A stretch of 64,000 nucleotides of DNA, taken from assembly GCA_039707655.1 (NCBI GenBank), contig CM077676.1:381490114-381554113 (forward strand). Reading direction: 5' to 3'. This DNA is from Elymus sibiricus. Taxonomy: Eukaryota > Streptophyta > Magnoliopsida > Poales > Poaceae. The translations under genes and the position numbers were made by a program. Below the pieces are notes generated by a model. That model was given only the letters and a program-made list of their open reading frames with translations. It had not been told where the DNA came from and searched no databases. Within the stretch, counting starts at the first letter, position 1, and every line of letters begins with the position of its first letter. Below are positions 33,401-45,963 of this stretch, one piece after another.

Positions 33401-34267
33401 GAAGAGCTTGTTGGGGACGATGCAGCGGCTCCGAGCTCCGATGGCTTGCACAGGGCGACGTAGAGGAGGGCGGCGGTGCTTCACGGCATCTCGGCGAGGC
33501 TAGACGGCGACGGAGAACGCGAGATCGACGGTAATGGTGGCGGCGACTTTTTGGGTGAGCTCGCGCGAGAGCGATGGAGGGAGCGAGGGGGAAAACTAGG
33601 GGCGCTAGGGTTTCGGGGAGAGAGGGGAGCGACCAGGGGAGGCCTTAACGACGCCAGGGAGCCGCGGGATGGCCAACAACTGGCCATCGCCATGCGGACG
33701 GCCATGGCGCGCGCGGCCTCGGCGGGAGGAAGGAGAAGGCCCTGGCGGGCCGGGCCGTTTTCTACTGTTAGACTTAAGCCCATAGGTACAGTAATGTTTA
33801 GCCCTTTTTCCTTTTCTTTTTCTGGCATTTCATTTATCTACTGTTTTGCAAATTGTTAGGTCACTTAATGACTTTTGTAAATGGTGTGACTTGGTTCAAT
33901 AATTACTATGTAATATTACCCATCACCAGAAATTGGTTTGGGGAAATTATGAATTCATTTGCAATTTTATTAAATAAAATGGTATTAAAATGCTGCTGTT
34001 TGCTACTGTTTTAGGATGATAGATCCACTTAGTGATTTTTAGTGATGTTGTTTTCCTGAACATAATTAAAAATAGATTATTTGCTATTTAATGAACATTT
34101 TTATTTCCAATTTTAACAACTTTTATTTTTCACTTTAAATTTGAATTGCAATTTTGAATTGGAATTTGAAATGAGATATGATGCAAATGATGGTTAAGCA
34201 CTGTTAATCATGATGACATGGCATTATCAACAGGTGATTATTGTAGCTATTACACGGGGATGTTACA
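30447..34267 (-). repeat. Array D LTR1 (3' LTR of the full unit, 3821 bp)
   Basis: On the coding strand it starts TGTAACATCC and ends GGGCGTCACA. It is unusually long for a Gypsy LTR. The GC-rich block at 32850-33760 gives several 60-160 codon ORFs on both strands; LTR2 has the same ORFs with many substitutions, and I regard them as shadows. A perfect 9 bp-arm palindrome (CCGTGATCA / TGATCACGG) lies at 31813-31840. I see no other gene. Confidence 0.92.
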
Positions 34268-34285
34268 ATTCTCCTCCTCTAAAAG
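34268..34285 (-). other. Array D polypurine tract
   Basis: On the coding strand, TTTTAGAGGAGGAGAAT sits directly before the LTR start TGTAACATCC. The same tract is at 43932-43949 beside LTR2. Confidence 0.7.
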
Positions 34286-34303
34286 AAATTCTCGTCCCGA
34301 GAA

Positions 34304-37300
34304 TTAAGAGGTAGGCTGGAAGAGAGAGGGGTATTCTTCACGAAGACGATCTTCGCGTTCCCAAGTGGCTTCATCCTCAGAATGATTCGACCACTGAACT
34401 TTAAGGAACTTGATTGCCTTCTGACAGGTTCGACGTTCAGCTTGATCAAGAATGTGGATCGGATATTCTTGATAAGAAAGATCCTCTTGCAATTCAAGCA
34501 CTTCATGATCCACTGCTCGGATAGGATCCTTGAAGCAGCGTCGGAGTTGCGACACGTGAAAGACATCATGAACCTGAGAAAGGTTCGGCGGCAATTCCAA
34601 TTGATATGCCACTTCTCCACGACGGGCGAGAATACGGAACGGGCCAATGTAGCGAGGAGCTAACTTGCCCTTGATCCCAAATCAGTGAGTGCCCTTCATC
34701 GGAGTGACACGAAGGTAAGCCCGTTCGCCAGGTTGATAGACCATTGCCTGGTGTTTGCGATCATAATTGCTCTTCTGACGAGACTGAGCAGTTTTCAAAT
34801 GTTCACAGACAATGCGGACTTGTTCTTCAGCTTGCTGAATGATGTCCGGTCCAACGAGTGAGCATTCCCCAGTTTCTGACCAATTCAGAGGGGTTCGACA
34901 CTTACGTCCATAGAGAACCTCAAATGGTGCCATCTTCAAACTAGCTTGATAGCTATTGTTGTAAGAGAATTCAGCATATGGGAGAGATTCCTCCCATTTC
35001 TTACCGAAAGAGATGACACAAGCTCGAAGCATATCTTCAAGCACTTGATTGACTCGTTCCACTTGTCCCTGGGACTGGGGGTGAAAAGCGGTGCTGAAGG
35101 ACAGATGAGTTCCCATAGCTTCTTGGAAACTGTTCCAAAATCTGGAGGTAAAAAGGATGCCATGATCTGAACTGATCTCCAACGGAACACCGTGGAGTGA
35201 CACGATTCTGGAAACATACAAGTCTGCTAACTGACTAACAGTGATTGTCTCCTTGACTGGCAGAAAGTGAGCAACATTTGAGAATCGGTCAATGACGACA
35301 AATATAGCATCATGATCCTTCTGCGATCTGGGAAAACCAGTGATGAAGTCCATTTCGACCTTGTCCCATTTCCATTCAGGAATATGGAGTGGTTGTAAAA
35401 GTCCGACGGGCCTTTGGTGTTCTGCTTTGATGCGACGGCAAACGTCACACTCAGCCACATAGCGAGCAATGTCATGCTTCATATCAGGCCACCAGTACCG
35501 TTGACGAATGTCTTGGTACATTTTGGTACAACCAGGGTGAATTGAAAGAGGTGTATCATGAGCTTCTTTCATAACATCCGAACGAGAGTCCAGATTATGC
35601 TTTCTGGGGACCACTAGGCGACCTTTGAAGAACAAGGCACCATCATCTCCAACATGGTAGAACGAAGAATTTCCCTTGGAGAGGTATTTCTTAACCTTCT
35701 CGACTTCAGAGTCATATTTCTGCCTTGTCTTGATATTGCACTCGAGGTCCGGTTCAACAACCAGGGTGTTGAGATAACCCTGAGGCACAATGTGAAGGTT
35801 CAACTTGCGAATTTCTTCATCGAGAAGGGGTTGTGCTTCTTGAACCATGAGGTTGTTGCAATACGACTTGCGACTCAAGGCATCGGCCATTACATTAGCC
35901 TTGCCAGGGGTATAAGAAATATCCATGTCATAGTCAGCTATTGTCTCGAGCCATCTTTGTTGACGAAGGTTCAAGTCTGGTTGAGTATATAGATACTTCA
36001 GACTTTGGTGATCCGTGTATATCTCGCAACGATTACCGAGAAGGTAATGTCGCCACAGCTTCAAAGCATAAATAACTGCTGCTAACTAGAGATCATGCGT
36101 TGGATACTTATCTTCGTGAGGACGCAATTGACGAGAGCCATAAGCAATTACTTTGCGCTCTTGCATTAGGACACAGCCTAATCCTTGACGGGATGCATCG
36201 CAATATATCACAAAGTCCTTGCGGGAATCAGGGGGAGCTAGCACTGGGGCAGATGTCAACTTGTCCTTGAGTGTTTGGAAACTTTCATGACATTTGTCTG
36301 TCCACTCAAATTTAACGCCTTTGTGAAGTAGATCAGTCAGAGGCTTAGCAATCTTGGAGAAGTTCTCGACGAAGCGGCGGCAATAACTAGCAAGACCGAG
36401 AAAACTTCTGACTTGCTTGACATTCTTCGGGGGAGTCCAGTCAAGAATAGCCTGAACTCGTTCTGGGTTAACAGCAATGCCGTCTTTGGAAATCACATGA
36501 CCAAGATAGGTCACCTCGGATAACCAGAATTCACATTTGGAGAATTTGGCATACAGTTGATGTTCTCGAAGTCTCTCCAATACAAGCCGAAGATGTTCGG
36601 CGTGTTCTTCTTCATTCTTGGAAAATATAAGGATATCATCCAAATAAACCACGATGAACTTGTCGAGGTAGTCCATGAAGATATAATTCATCAATCGAGA
36701 GAAGGTTGTTGGGGCATTAGTTAATCCGAAGGACATAACGGTGTACTCGTATGATCCATATCGAGTAACGAAAGCGGTCTTCGAAATATCTTCCTTACGA
36801 ACTCGGATCTGATGATAACCCAACCTTAAGTCGAGTTTAGAGAACACAGAGGATCCAGCGAGCTGAATATAAAGATCGTTGATCCGGGGCAGTGGATACT
36901 TGTTCTGGATTGTTGCTTTGTTAATAGGCCGATAGTCCTGGACCAATCGGTTCGTTCCATCCTTCTTCTTAACAAACAGAGAAGGTGCTCCCCAAGCTGA
37001 GGAACTGGGGCGGATGAAACCCTTCTTAAGTGACTTGTCAATTTCCTCCTTAAGTTCAAGGAGTTCATGAGGTGGCATCTTGTATGGGCGCTTAGCAATA
37101 GGAGTGGTACCCGGTTTCAAGTCGATGACGAACTCAACGGCTCTAACAGGGGGTATTCCTGGAAGTTCTTCTGGAAAGACGTCCGGAAATTCACAAATGA
37201 CTGGAATGTTCTCAATTCCCTCAAGAGGTGAGGCGTTCAAAGCATTCAGAGCATATATCTGAGCTTCGGCATTCAGAGTAATTCGGGCGGTGTAGTTCAC

Positions 37301-38741
37301 TATCTCGTCGGAGGGGTGAAGAAGTTGGACGACTTTAGTGGCACAATTGATCGAAGCAATATGAGCTTTCAACCAATCCATTCCTAGAATGAGGTCTATG
37401 GTGGAAGTTTTCAGGATGATAGGCGAAACAAGGAATTCAAGTCCTTTGATTTCAACAGGGACATTGTGTGCCATCATGGTGGTTTGACACTGACCTCCAG
37501 GGGTGCGGACAACTACTGGCATGTTCATCTTTTGAAATGCAATGTCATGTTCTAATGCAAATGCTTCTGTCATGAATGAATGCGATGCTCCTGAATCAAA
37601 TAATACAGAAGCAGGTATTGAGTTAACGAGAAGGGTACCCATCACAGTATCAGGTTGCTCCTGAACTTCTTCAATATCAACGTGGTAAGCTTGCCCACGT
37701 CCATAAGCAGCAGGCCCGGTATTATAGTTGCGGGTCTGATTGTTGCCATGGCCATTGCGAGGAAAAGCCAATTGATTTTGAGTCTGGCGGCAGTCCTTGG
37801 CAAGGTGACCTGGTTTGCGACACTTGAAGCATAGGCCATCTTCAGGACGAAGAGGAGTAGCACGTGGTGGAGCAGCTTGAGCTCTTGGCTGCCTCGGTGG
37901 TGGAGGTGGCAGACGGGGTGCAGCATAGGAAGGCCTTGACGCATGGGGCAGTTGGACGGTACACGCTGTTGGGAATCCAGATCCGACGCTTCTATGCAGA
38001 GCTCGAAGATGAGACAACGTCACGATAGCGCTTCTGCGACTCCTTGTGTTCCATCTGAGCAGTCTCGACTAGGATAGCTTTGTTCATGAGGGTGGCAAAG
38101 TCAGTGAAGTCTTGAGCAGCAAGGGCCAGCTTGAGATCTGGGTGGAGTCCACTACAGAACTTCTCCTGTCTACGAGCATCAGTGGCTATGTCCTCTTCAG
38201 CATAGCGAGACAGATTAAGGAAATCATGCTGATAAGCTTCGACAGTCCTGTTGCCCTGAGTGAGGTTACGAAACTCGGTTCTCTTCCGGTCCATGATTCC
38301 CTGAGGAATGTAACGAGCACGGAAGGCAGCCTGAAACTCGACCCAGGTGATGACTGTCCCCTTAGGTAGTGAACGCCTGTGGGTGGACCACCATTGTGCA
38401 GCGGGTCCTTTCAGGAAGTAGGACGCGAAGGTGACAAGGTTGGCAGGGGCGACATCGGCAGATTCCATCTCATGGGTGATGTTGCGAAGCCAATCATCAG
38501 CATCCAGTGGCTGTTCAGAGTTGCGGTAAATAGTGGGGTTGAGGCGCACAAACTCCTGTAGAGTTATTGGGGCAGCTTGCTGATTCTGATTCTGGTTTTG
38601 ATGCGGAAACTGGGCCATGATGCCTTGTATGAATTGACGGTTCACTTCGAACTGTTGCATCATTGCGGCCATGTAGTCGGGCGGTGGTGGCTGCTCGGGG
38701 GCACGACCACGACCACGACCACGAGCACCTGGCCTAACCAT
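34304..38741 (-). pseudogene. Array D gag-pol, full unit
   Basis: The ATG at 38741 starts MVRPGARGRGRG. Gag (to about 38000) has the retrotransposon gag core PAAQWWSTHRRSLPKGTVITWVEFQAAFRARYIP; a CCHC knuckle ([14 protein letters not shown]) follows near 37820. Then come the protease ([10 protein letters not shown], near 37590), RT (YLDD near 36650), RNase H, integrase with an HHCC region, and a chromodomain-like end (VQWSNHSEDEATWERED...). Breaks: TAG at 37994-37992, a frameshift near 37940, TAG at 36088-36086 (the second copy has GAG) and TGA at 34684-34682 (the second copy has CGA). Several are C-to-T type changes. As a chromovirus it would package its RNA and integrate into heterochromatin; here it is defective. 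Confidence 0.9.
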
Positions 38742-38994
38742 CCTGCTAAAATTTAACAGGGGGTAGTTTAGTAAAAGTAACTGCAAGTGTTTAGCGACAA
38801 ACATGATGTAACATGACAATAATTAAGTAGTGCAATAGATACATAACAGTAGTCAATTAAGACATATAGATCCATACACAGAGTGGGTTACACGCGGACA
38901 GCATAACGGCGCAAATTTAAAAAGCTAGACATAGTAGGCGGCGCGCAGGCATGCGGTGGAGGGATACAACAACGTGACATAGCGATATGCTACA

Positions 38995-39765
38995 TCAGCG
39001 TCGGAGAAAACCACTGAACCTAGGTAACTGCATGTGACGACGCCGGGCACCTTCGAGGTGAGGATCCTGTGCTCCGTGGACACTCTGATGCAGAACCTGG
39101 TCCCGAACTGGAAGAAGAGGACCACGCGGAGGGGTAAAACCTCCAAGAGCAGGGCAGTCAAGACCTGGTGGCATCTCCGTCCTGCGCGGGTAAAGAATGT
39201 ACTCTGGGTGCATCCGTGCACTGATTGCTGGCAGCAACTGTGTCAGAGCGTCGTAAAGACAAGCACGAGTGGCGTGCAACTCTACAGCAAGAGCTCGAGC
39301 AGTACGGTCCAGAGCCTGAGTGTACTGTACCAAAACCTGCGGGTCATAGCGACGCGACACATAAGGCGTACTCACAGCAGTGTAGTATCCCGTCTCATCC
39401 CCTACAGGAGCATAGGGAATGTATCTGAAGGCAGTATGCTCCAAGTGACTGCTATGCTCTCCACGGAGACGGGCAATAGCAGTATAGGCAGCATCATGGA
39501 CTGCCATGTCGACAGTCACTCCAGCACCGTGAAAGGTGTGCAACTCAGTGACGGAGTTGTCCTGCCGATCAAAGATGCAAACCTCAACATGGTACTGCTC
39601 CTGGTTAAACTCGCGATAATCCTCGTAAACTGTGTACTCGGGATACCAGCGATATCCCAGCCTGGTCAGAAGTTCGACCAAAATGGCCGGAAATCCAGTC
39701 GCATCAACAGCCATGGTCATACGGACAAGCTGTCTCGTGGGACGTGGCCGGAACAAACGATCCAT
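38995..39765 (-). CDS. Array D extra ORF between PBS and gag (256 codons, dsRBD-like N-terminal half)
   Basis: This ORF is complete from ATG (39765) to stop (38995-38997), on the coding strand of D and upstream of gag, a place where most Gypsy elements have only a leader. I know of no assigned function. Residues 26-101 follow the pattern of a double-stranded-RNA-binding domain: helix FPAILVELLTRLG, strand PEYTVYE, strand YHVEVCIF, strand ELHTFHGAG, then helix AVHDAAYTAIARL. The KKxAK motif is missing. Residues 142-185 are likely helical. The last 40 residues are Arg/Pro-rich and could be out of frame, since another frame there also stays open. Some grass Gypsy elements are known to carry an ORF before gag (called orf0). 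The frame has no stop although gag-pol of the same unit has several. Confidence 0.6.
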   Translation of the reverse strand: MDRLFRPRPTRQLVRMTMAVDATGFPAILVELLTRLGYRWYPEYTVYEDYREFNQEQYHVEVCIFDRQDNSVTELHTFHGAGVTVDMAVHDAAYTAIARLRGEHSSHLEHTAFRYIPYAPVGDETGYYTAVSTPYVSRRYDPQVLVQYTQALDRTARALAVELHATRACLYDALTQLLPAISARMHPEYILYPRRTEMPPGLDCPALGGFTPPRGPLLPVRDQVLHQSVHGAQDPHLEGARRRHMQLPRFSGFLRR

Positions 39766-40087
39766 CTGAAACAGAGGAAATTACAAGATTGTCAAATGAT
39801 AGTGAGTGAATTTTGCATCGTGCATTCAAGAAAGTAACTTGCAGATAATCAAAGCTCCGGGTGGATGTGATCACGAGAACCTAAAGTCAGAGTTAGTAAA
39901 ATCATTTAACCCGAAAGGAAGAGATTTTTAGAGTCCTAGAGTAAGGAAGAGGAATAAAAGATCCTAATCCCATCCATGTGCAACGTGGGCCCGTAAGCCA
40001 CACAACACTATTAGCAAAATAGTTTTTCAATGACTAGACTCAACTTCGACCAAGGAATCGAAAGGGGGACTCCTACAGGCAGTCGGC

Positions 40088-40100
40088 TCTGATACCAACT
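40088..40100 (-). other. Array D primer binding site (tRNA-iMet type)
   Basis: On the coding strand, TTGGTATCAGAGCC follows two to three bases after the 5' LTR end (40101). This is the usual plant initiator-tRNA-Met site. Confidence 0.88.
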
Positions 40101-43100
40101 TGTGACGCCCTCTGCTCGATCGTGCACTAATCATACATGCAAACGTGCACGCTCAAGAACAGAGACGCACGGGAAGATATCACAACACAACTCTAAACTC
40201 AAATAAACATAAATCCACATTTTACAAGCCAGGGGGGTCACGAGGACCCGAATACATAAGTCATACAAACCATAATATCCGACTACAGACATAGTTAGTC
40301 AAGTTTTGCCTTAAGAAGGCTAGCACAAACAACGATACAAATCGAAAGGCGAAGGCCTCCTGCCTAGGGCCTCCAAACTACTCCTGGTCGGTCGGCTCAA
40401 CCCAGTAGTAGTGGCCTCCGGGGCTCTCCTAGTAGAAGTCTCCTGTGGTGGCGTCTGTCTCCTGGACTCCATCGTCTAATTTCATCAAGTGGGTATGGGG
40501 AAAAAGATAGCAAAGCAACCGTGAGTACTCATCCAAAGTACTCGCAAGACTGACATTAGAACTATGCTAAAATGCATTGTATCAAAGGAATGGGGCTATA
40601 TCATTAGACTGTACTGCAGAAATGCTGGAACAGAGGGGGAGAGGCCTAGCCTATCGAAGACTAGCATCTTGAAGCAATCTTGCAGCATCAGAAGAGAATA
40701 GAGCAAGATAATATATATCAATCATAGTTTAGTAAAGCCCTGAGATCCTTCCTCAACTACCCTGCGAGAAAGTGATCCCGAGAGCAGTAGTAACAGTTTA
40801 ATAATGTGACAGTATCCATTTGTAGTTGTAGCAGATCAAGATACAACTCTGAGCATCCTGTTACCGTGGACACGGCTATTCGAATAGATAACTTCCCTGC
40901 AGGGGTGCACTACTGTTACCCAACACGCTCGATCACATCTGGCCGGACACACTTGCTGGGTAATGCCCGGCCTCGGGTGATCAACACGATGCAGTCCTAC
41001 CTAGGCTCAGCAAAGAGGTCAACACACCGGTCTAAATCCTAAGCGCGAAGGGGTCTTGGGCCATCGCCCTTCGCACTCCTGCACGTTACGTGGCTGGTCG
41101 GGGCCCAGGCGCGACACTGAATACACCAGTGACGTAACCAGCCCACCCGAACGATCAGCCCGCATCTCTGAGCTGTGACGTCTGAAGAGCTTTCGGCTGA
41201 TACTACGACGTAGAGGGCCCCATTAAACCATTATCCCGCGCGGTGGTAGTGCGTATAGGCACGTAGCCAACTCAGATCAAATACCCGAATCCGTTAAGCA
41301 TGTTTAGTAACTCGCAGAGGCGAACAGGGTTCTTGTTGCTCCGACTTGGTAAGACATGTCGCGCGGGTACTCTTGGAGCCGACCCGTCTTTAATGTTATT
41401 CTCTCGCGGGAACCCTTGGGGCCAGCCCGACTTTAACAGTTTAAGTCTTGCAGTATGTAAATGTTTCCGTGATCATCACCCAGAGTGATCACGGCCCGGT
41501 AACAAGCATGGCATACGGACAAGGTGAAGGGCCACAGATGAGACATAGCATTCCTAACTAAGCATAATAGGATAGCAGGCGATGTATCAATAACAGGCGA
41601 CAACAACAGGCTATGCATCAGAAATAGGTGCTATCGAAACAGTAGCAGAGGGGGCAATTCTAATGCAAGCATAAGAGAGAAGGGAATGGGTGATATCTTA
41701 TGATCAAGGGATTTTTTGCTTCCTGGAAGCTCAGCTGAAGGGGGCTGGTCGTCGGCGACGTCGTCGTACACGGCGGTATCGTCGGCAGTCTCGGGGGCAA
41801 TCGAGAGAGGAGGGGAAGAAACAATAAATATACGACAATAAAGCAACAGGGATGCATGACATGTCTAAATGATATGCAGAGGTGTTTTACTGCCTAACTA
41901 AATGCATTAGATAAATTAGGAAATTATTTGGAATTATTTTACTTAAGTTATGCACTATTCATATACCGGATACGGGCAAAATGTTGCATGTTCAGTATGT
42001 TAGAGGGGTGTGGCAGACATGTGGATCGGTTATTCAGATTCTACACATTTTTCTGATCATTTTTTATATATAAATTATTTTAATCCGAGTTACGGTTTAA
42101 AGGATATGATTTTCTAAAGTTTTTATAAATTTCTGGAATTATTTAAATTATTTAAATCCGAATTATCCAGAATAGTGAATGGTGACGTCATCATGGCGTA
42201 AAGCTGACGTCAGCAGTCAACTGTCCGGTTGACCAGTCAAACCTGACCAGTGGGTTCCACTGGTTAGTGTCACATTATCTAATTAGGATTTAATTAAACT
42301 AATTATAGGTTAATTAGGGTGGTGGGGCCTACTGTCAGTGTCTAATTATTGTTTTAATTAATTAACTAATTAATTAACCAATTTTCTATTTATTTACAAT
42401 CGTTTAATTAGGCGGGACCCACATGTCAGTGACATGGGGCCGCAACGTCAGCCGTTGACTTAGTCAACCGGCCAACAGGACCCACCCGTCAGCGACACAG
42501 GGGGCCCCACACTTCAGGCCACGTCGGCCTCATCGGCGCCGGCGCCGGAGAACGCTTCGGCGAGCTCCTTTCGCGGCGGCGCGCTCGGGAGGTGGTCAGA
42601 AATCGTGCTCCGGCCACCGTTTGATGCGCGGCTGGGCTCTTTCGAACGGCAAGACGATGCCGCGGCGAATGGTGGTGGTCGGAGCGGCTGGGATGGCCGG
42701 AGTCGAGCGCTACGACCTCGCCGGCGGCGAGGCATTCGGGCGAGCTACGGGAACGCGGCTGCAGGGCGAGTTCGAGCGCGTGATCTTGCTGGGCGTGACC
42801 TACGCGGTGCGGCGAGTCCATCTAGCACTAGCCCGTGACCATTTGGTCATCGGAGCCTCGCCGGCGACGATGCGGGCGGCGGAGCGTTCGGGCATCTCCA
42901 ATGCGGCGAGCTACGGAGACGGATACGCACGGGGAAGAGGGGAAGAAGACGGCGGCTGCTCACCGGGCCCTGCAGGTGTGCTCAAATGGGCTCGGGGAAG
43001 CTTGCCGTCGCCGGAATCGTTGCCGGAGTCGAGGTGGCCGAAAGTTGGAGAAGAGCTTGTCGGGGACGATGCAGCGGCTCCGAGCTCCGATGGCTTGCAC

Positions 43101-43931
43101 AGGGCGACGTAGAGGAGGGCGGCGGTGCTTCACGGCATCTCGGCGAGGCTAGACGGCGACGGAGAACGCGGGATCGACGGTAATGGCGGCGGCGACTTTT
43201 CGGGTGAGCTCGCGCGAGAGCGATGGAGGGAGAGAGGGGGAAAACTAGGGGCGCTAGGGTTTCGGGGAGATAGGGGAGCGACCAGGGGAGGCCTTAACGG
43301 CGCCAGGGAGCCGCGGGATGGCCAACAGCTGGCCATCGCCGTGCGGACGGCCATGGCACGCGCGGCCTCGGCGGGAGGAAGGAGAAGGCCCTGGCGGGCC
43401 GGACCGTTTTCTACTGTTAGACTTAAGCCCATAGGTACAGTAATGTTTAGCCCTTTTTCCTTTTCTTTTTCTGGCATTTCATTTATCTACTGTTTTGCAA
43501 ATTGTTAGGTCACTTAATGACTTTTGTAAATTGTGTGACTTGATTCAATAATTACTATGTAATATAATTACTATGTAATATTACGCATCACCAGAAATTG
43601 GTTTGGGGAAATTATGAATTCATTTGCAATTTTATTAAATAAAATGGTATTAAAATGCTGCTGTTTGCTACTGTTTTAGGATGATAGATCCACTTAGTGA
43701 TTTTTAGTGATGTTGTTTTCCTGAACATAATTAGAAATAGATTATTTTCTATTTCATGAACATTTTATTTCCAATTTGAACAACTTTTATTTTTCACTTT
43801 AAATTTGAATTGCAATTTTGAATTGGAATTTGAAATGAGATATGATGCAAATGATGGTTAAGCACTGTTAATCATGATGACATGGCATTATCAACAGGTG
43901 ATTACTGTAGCTATTACACGGGGATGTTACA
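40101..43931 (-). repeat. Array D LTR2 (central, shared LTR, 3831 bp)
   Basis: It matches LTR1 along its whole length with scattered changes; several near the end are CG to TG or CA (for example CACGC to CATGC and CTCGAG to CTCAAG). It has a 16 bp tandem duplication (AATTACTATGTAATAT twice, 43550-43581) that LTR1 lacks. It serves as 5' LTR for the full unit and 3' LTR for the partial unit. Confidence 0.92.
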
Positions 43932-43967
43932 ATTCTCCTCCTCTAAAAGAAATTCTCGTCCCGAGAA

Positions 43968-45963
43968 TTAAGAGGTAGGCTGGAAGAGAGAGGGGTATTC
44001 TTCACGAAGACGATCTTCGCGTTCCCAAGTGGCTTCATCCTCAGAATGATTCGACCACTGAACTTTAAGGAACTTGATTGCCTTCTAACGGGTTCGACGT
44101 TCAGCTTGATCAAGAATGCGGATCGAATATTCTTGACAAGAAAGATCCTCTTGCAATTCAAGCACTTCATGATCCACTGCTCGGATAGGATCCTTGAAGC
44201 AGCGTCGGAGTTGCGACACATGAAAGACATCATGAACCTGAGAAAGGTTTGGCGGCAATTCCAATTGATATGCCACTTCTCCACGACGGGCGAGAATACG
44301 GAACGGGCCAATGTAGCGAGGAGCTAACTTGCCCTTGATCCCAAATCGGTAAGTACCCTTCATCGGAGTGACACGAAGGTAAGCCCGTTCGCCAGGTTGA
44401 TAGACCATTGCCTGGTGTTTGCGATCATAATTGCTCTTCTGACGAGACTGAGCAGTTTTTAAATGTTCACAGACAATGCGGACTTGTTCTTCAGCTTGCT
44501 GAATGATGTCCGGTCCAACGAGTGAGCATTCCCCAGTTTCTGACCAATTCAGAGGGGTTCGACACTTACGTCCATAGAGAACCTCAAATGGTGCCATCTT
44601 CAAACTAGCTTGATAGCTATTGTTGTAAGAGAATTCAGCATATGGGAGAGATTCCTCCCATTTCTTACCGAAAGAGATGACACAAGCTCGAAGCATATCT
44701 TCAAGCACTTGATTGACTCGTTCCACTTGTCCCTGGGACTGGGGGTGAAAAGCGGTGCTGAAGGACAGATGAGTTCCCATAGCTTCTTGGAAACTGTTCC
44801 AAAATCTGGAGGTAAAAAGGTTGCCATGATCTGAACTGATCTCCAACGGAACACCGTGGAGTGACACGATTCTGGAAACATACAAGTCCGCTAACTGACT
44901 AGCAGTGATTGTCTCCTTGACTGGCAGAAAGTGAGCAACATTTGAGAATCGGTCAATGACGACAAATATAGCATCATGACCCTTCTGCGATCTGGGAAAA
45001 CCAGTGATGAAGTCCATTTCGACCTTGTACCATTTCCATTCAGGAATATCGAGTGGTTGTAAAAGTCCGGCAGGCCTTTGGTGTTCTGCTTTGATGCGAC
45101 GGCAAACATCACACTCAGCCACATAGCGAGCAATGTCATGCTTCATATCAGGCCACCAGTACCGTTGACGAATGTCTTGGTACATTTTGGTACTACTAGG
45201 GTGAATTGAAAGAGGTGTATCATGAGCTTCTTTCATAACATCCGAACGAGAGTCCAGATTATGCTTTCTGGGGACCACTAGGCGACCTTTGAAGAACAAG
45301 GCACCATCGTCTCCAACATGGTAGAACGAAGAATTTCCCTTGGAGAGGTATTTCTTAACCTTCTCGACTTCAGAGTCATATGTCTGCCTTGTCTTGATAT
45401 TGCACTCGAGGTCTGGTTCAACAACCAGGGTGTTGAGATAACCCTGAGGCACAATGTGAAGGTTCAACTTGCGAATTTCTTCATAGAGAAGGGTTGTGCT
45501 TCTTGAACCATGAGGTTGTTGCAATACGACTTGCGACTCAAGGCATCGGCCATTACATTAGCCTTGCCAGGGGTATAAGAAATATCCATGTCATAGTCAG
45601 CTATTGTCTCGAGCCATCTTTGTTGACGAAGGTTCAAGTCTGGTTGAGTATACAGATACTTCAGACTTTGCTAATCCGTGTATATCTCGCAACGATTACC
45701 GAGAAGGTAATGTCGCCACAGCTTCAAAGCATAAATAACTGCTGCTAACTCGAGATCATGCGTTGGATACTTATCTTCGTGAGGACGCAATTGACGAGAG
45801 CCATAAGCAATTACTTTGCGCTCTTGCATTAGGACACAGCCTAATCCTTGATGGGATGCATCGCAATATATCACAAAGTCCTTGCGGGAATCAGGGGGAG
45901 CTAGCACTGGGGCAGATGTCAACTTGTCCTTGAGTGTTTGGAAACTTTCCTGACATTTGTCTG
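43968..45963 (-). pseudogene. Array D pol, partial second unit (RNase H to chromodomain)
   Basis: This is a second copy of the 3' two kilobases of pol. It starts abruptly at 45963 within the RNase H region and runs through integrase to the chromodomain-like end. Damage differs from the full unit: a TAG near 45671 where the full unit encodes His, a one-base deletion in the G run at about 45490, and a TAG at 44087-44085 where the full unit has CAG. Conversely, it keeps the GAG and CGA codons that became stops in the full unit. The integrase open frame runs 45524-44085. Confidence 0.88.

Noticed and set aside
32840..33860. GC-rich ORFs of 60-163 codons on both strands in LTR1 of array D (and copies at 42489-43508)
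   Set aside because: They overlap in several frames on both strands in a GC-rich LTR block and match no domain. The two LTR copies conserve them only to the level of their DNA identity.
39034..39837. 267-codon plus-strand ORF opposite the extra ORF of array D
   Set aside because: Antisense to the coding strand of the element, no domain pattern. The minus-strand frame has the better residue pattern and the right position and strand.
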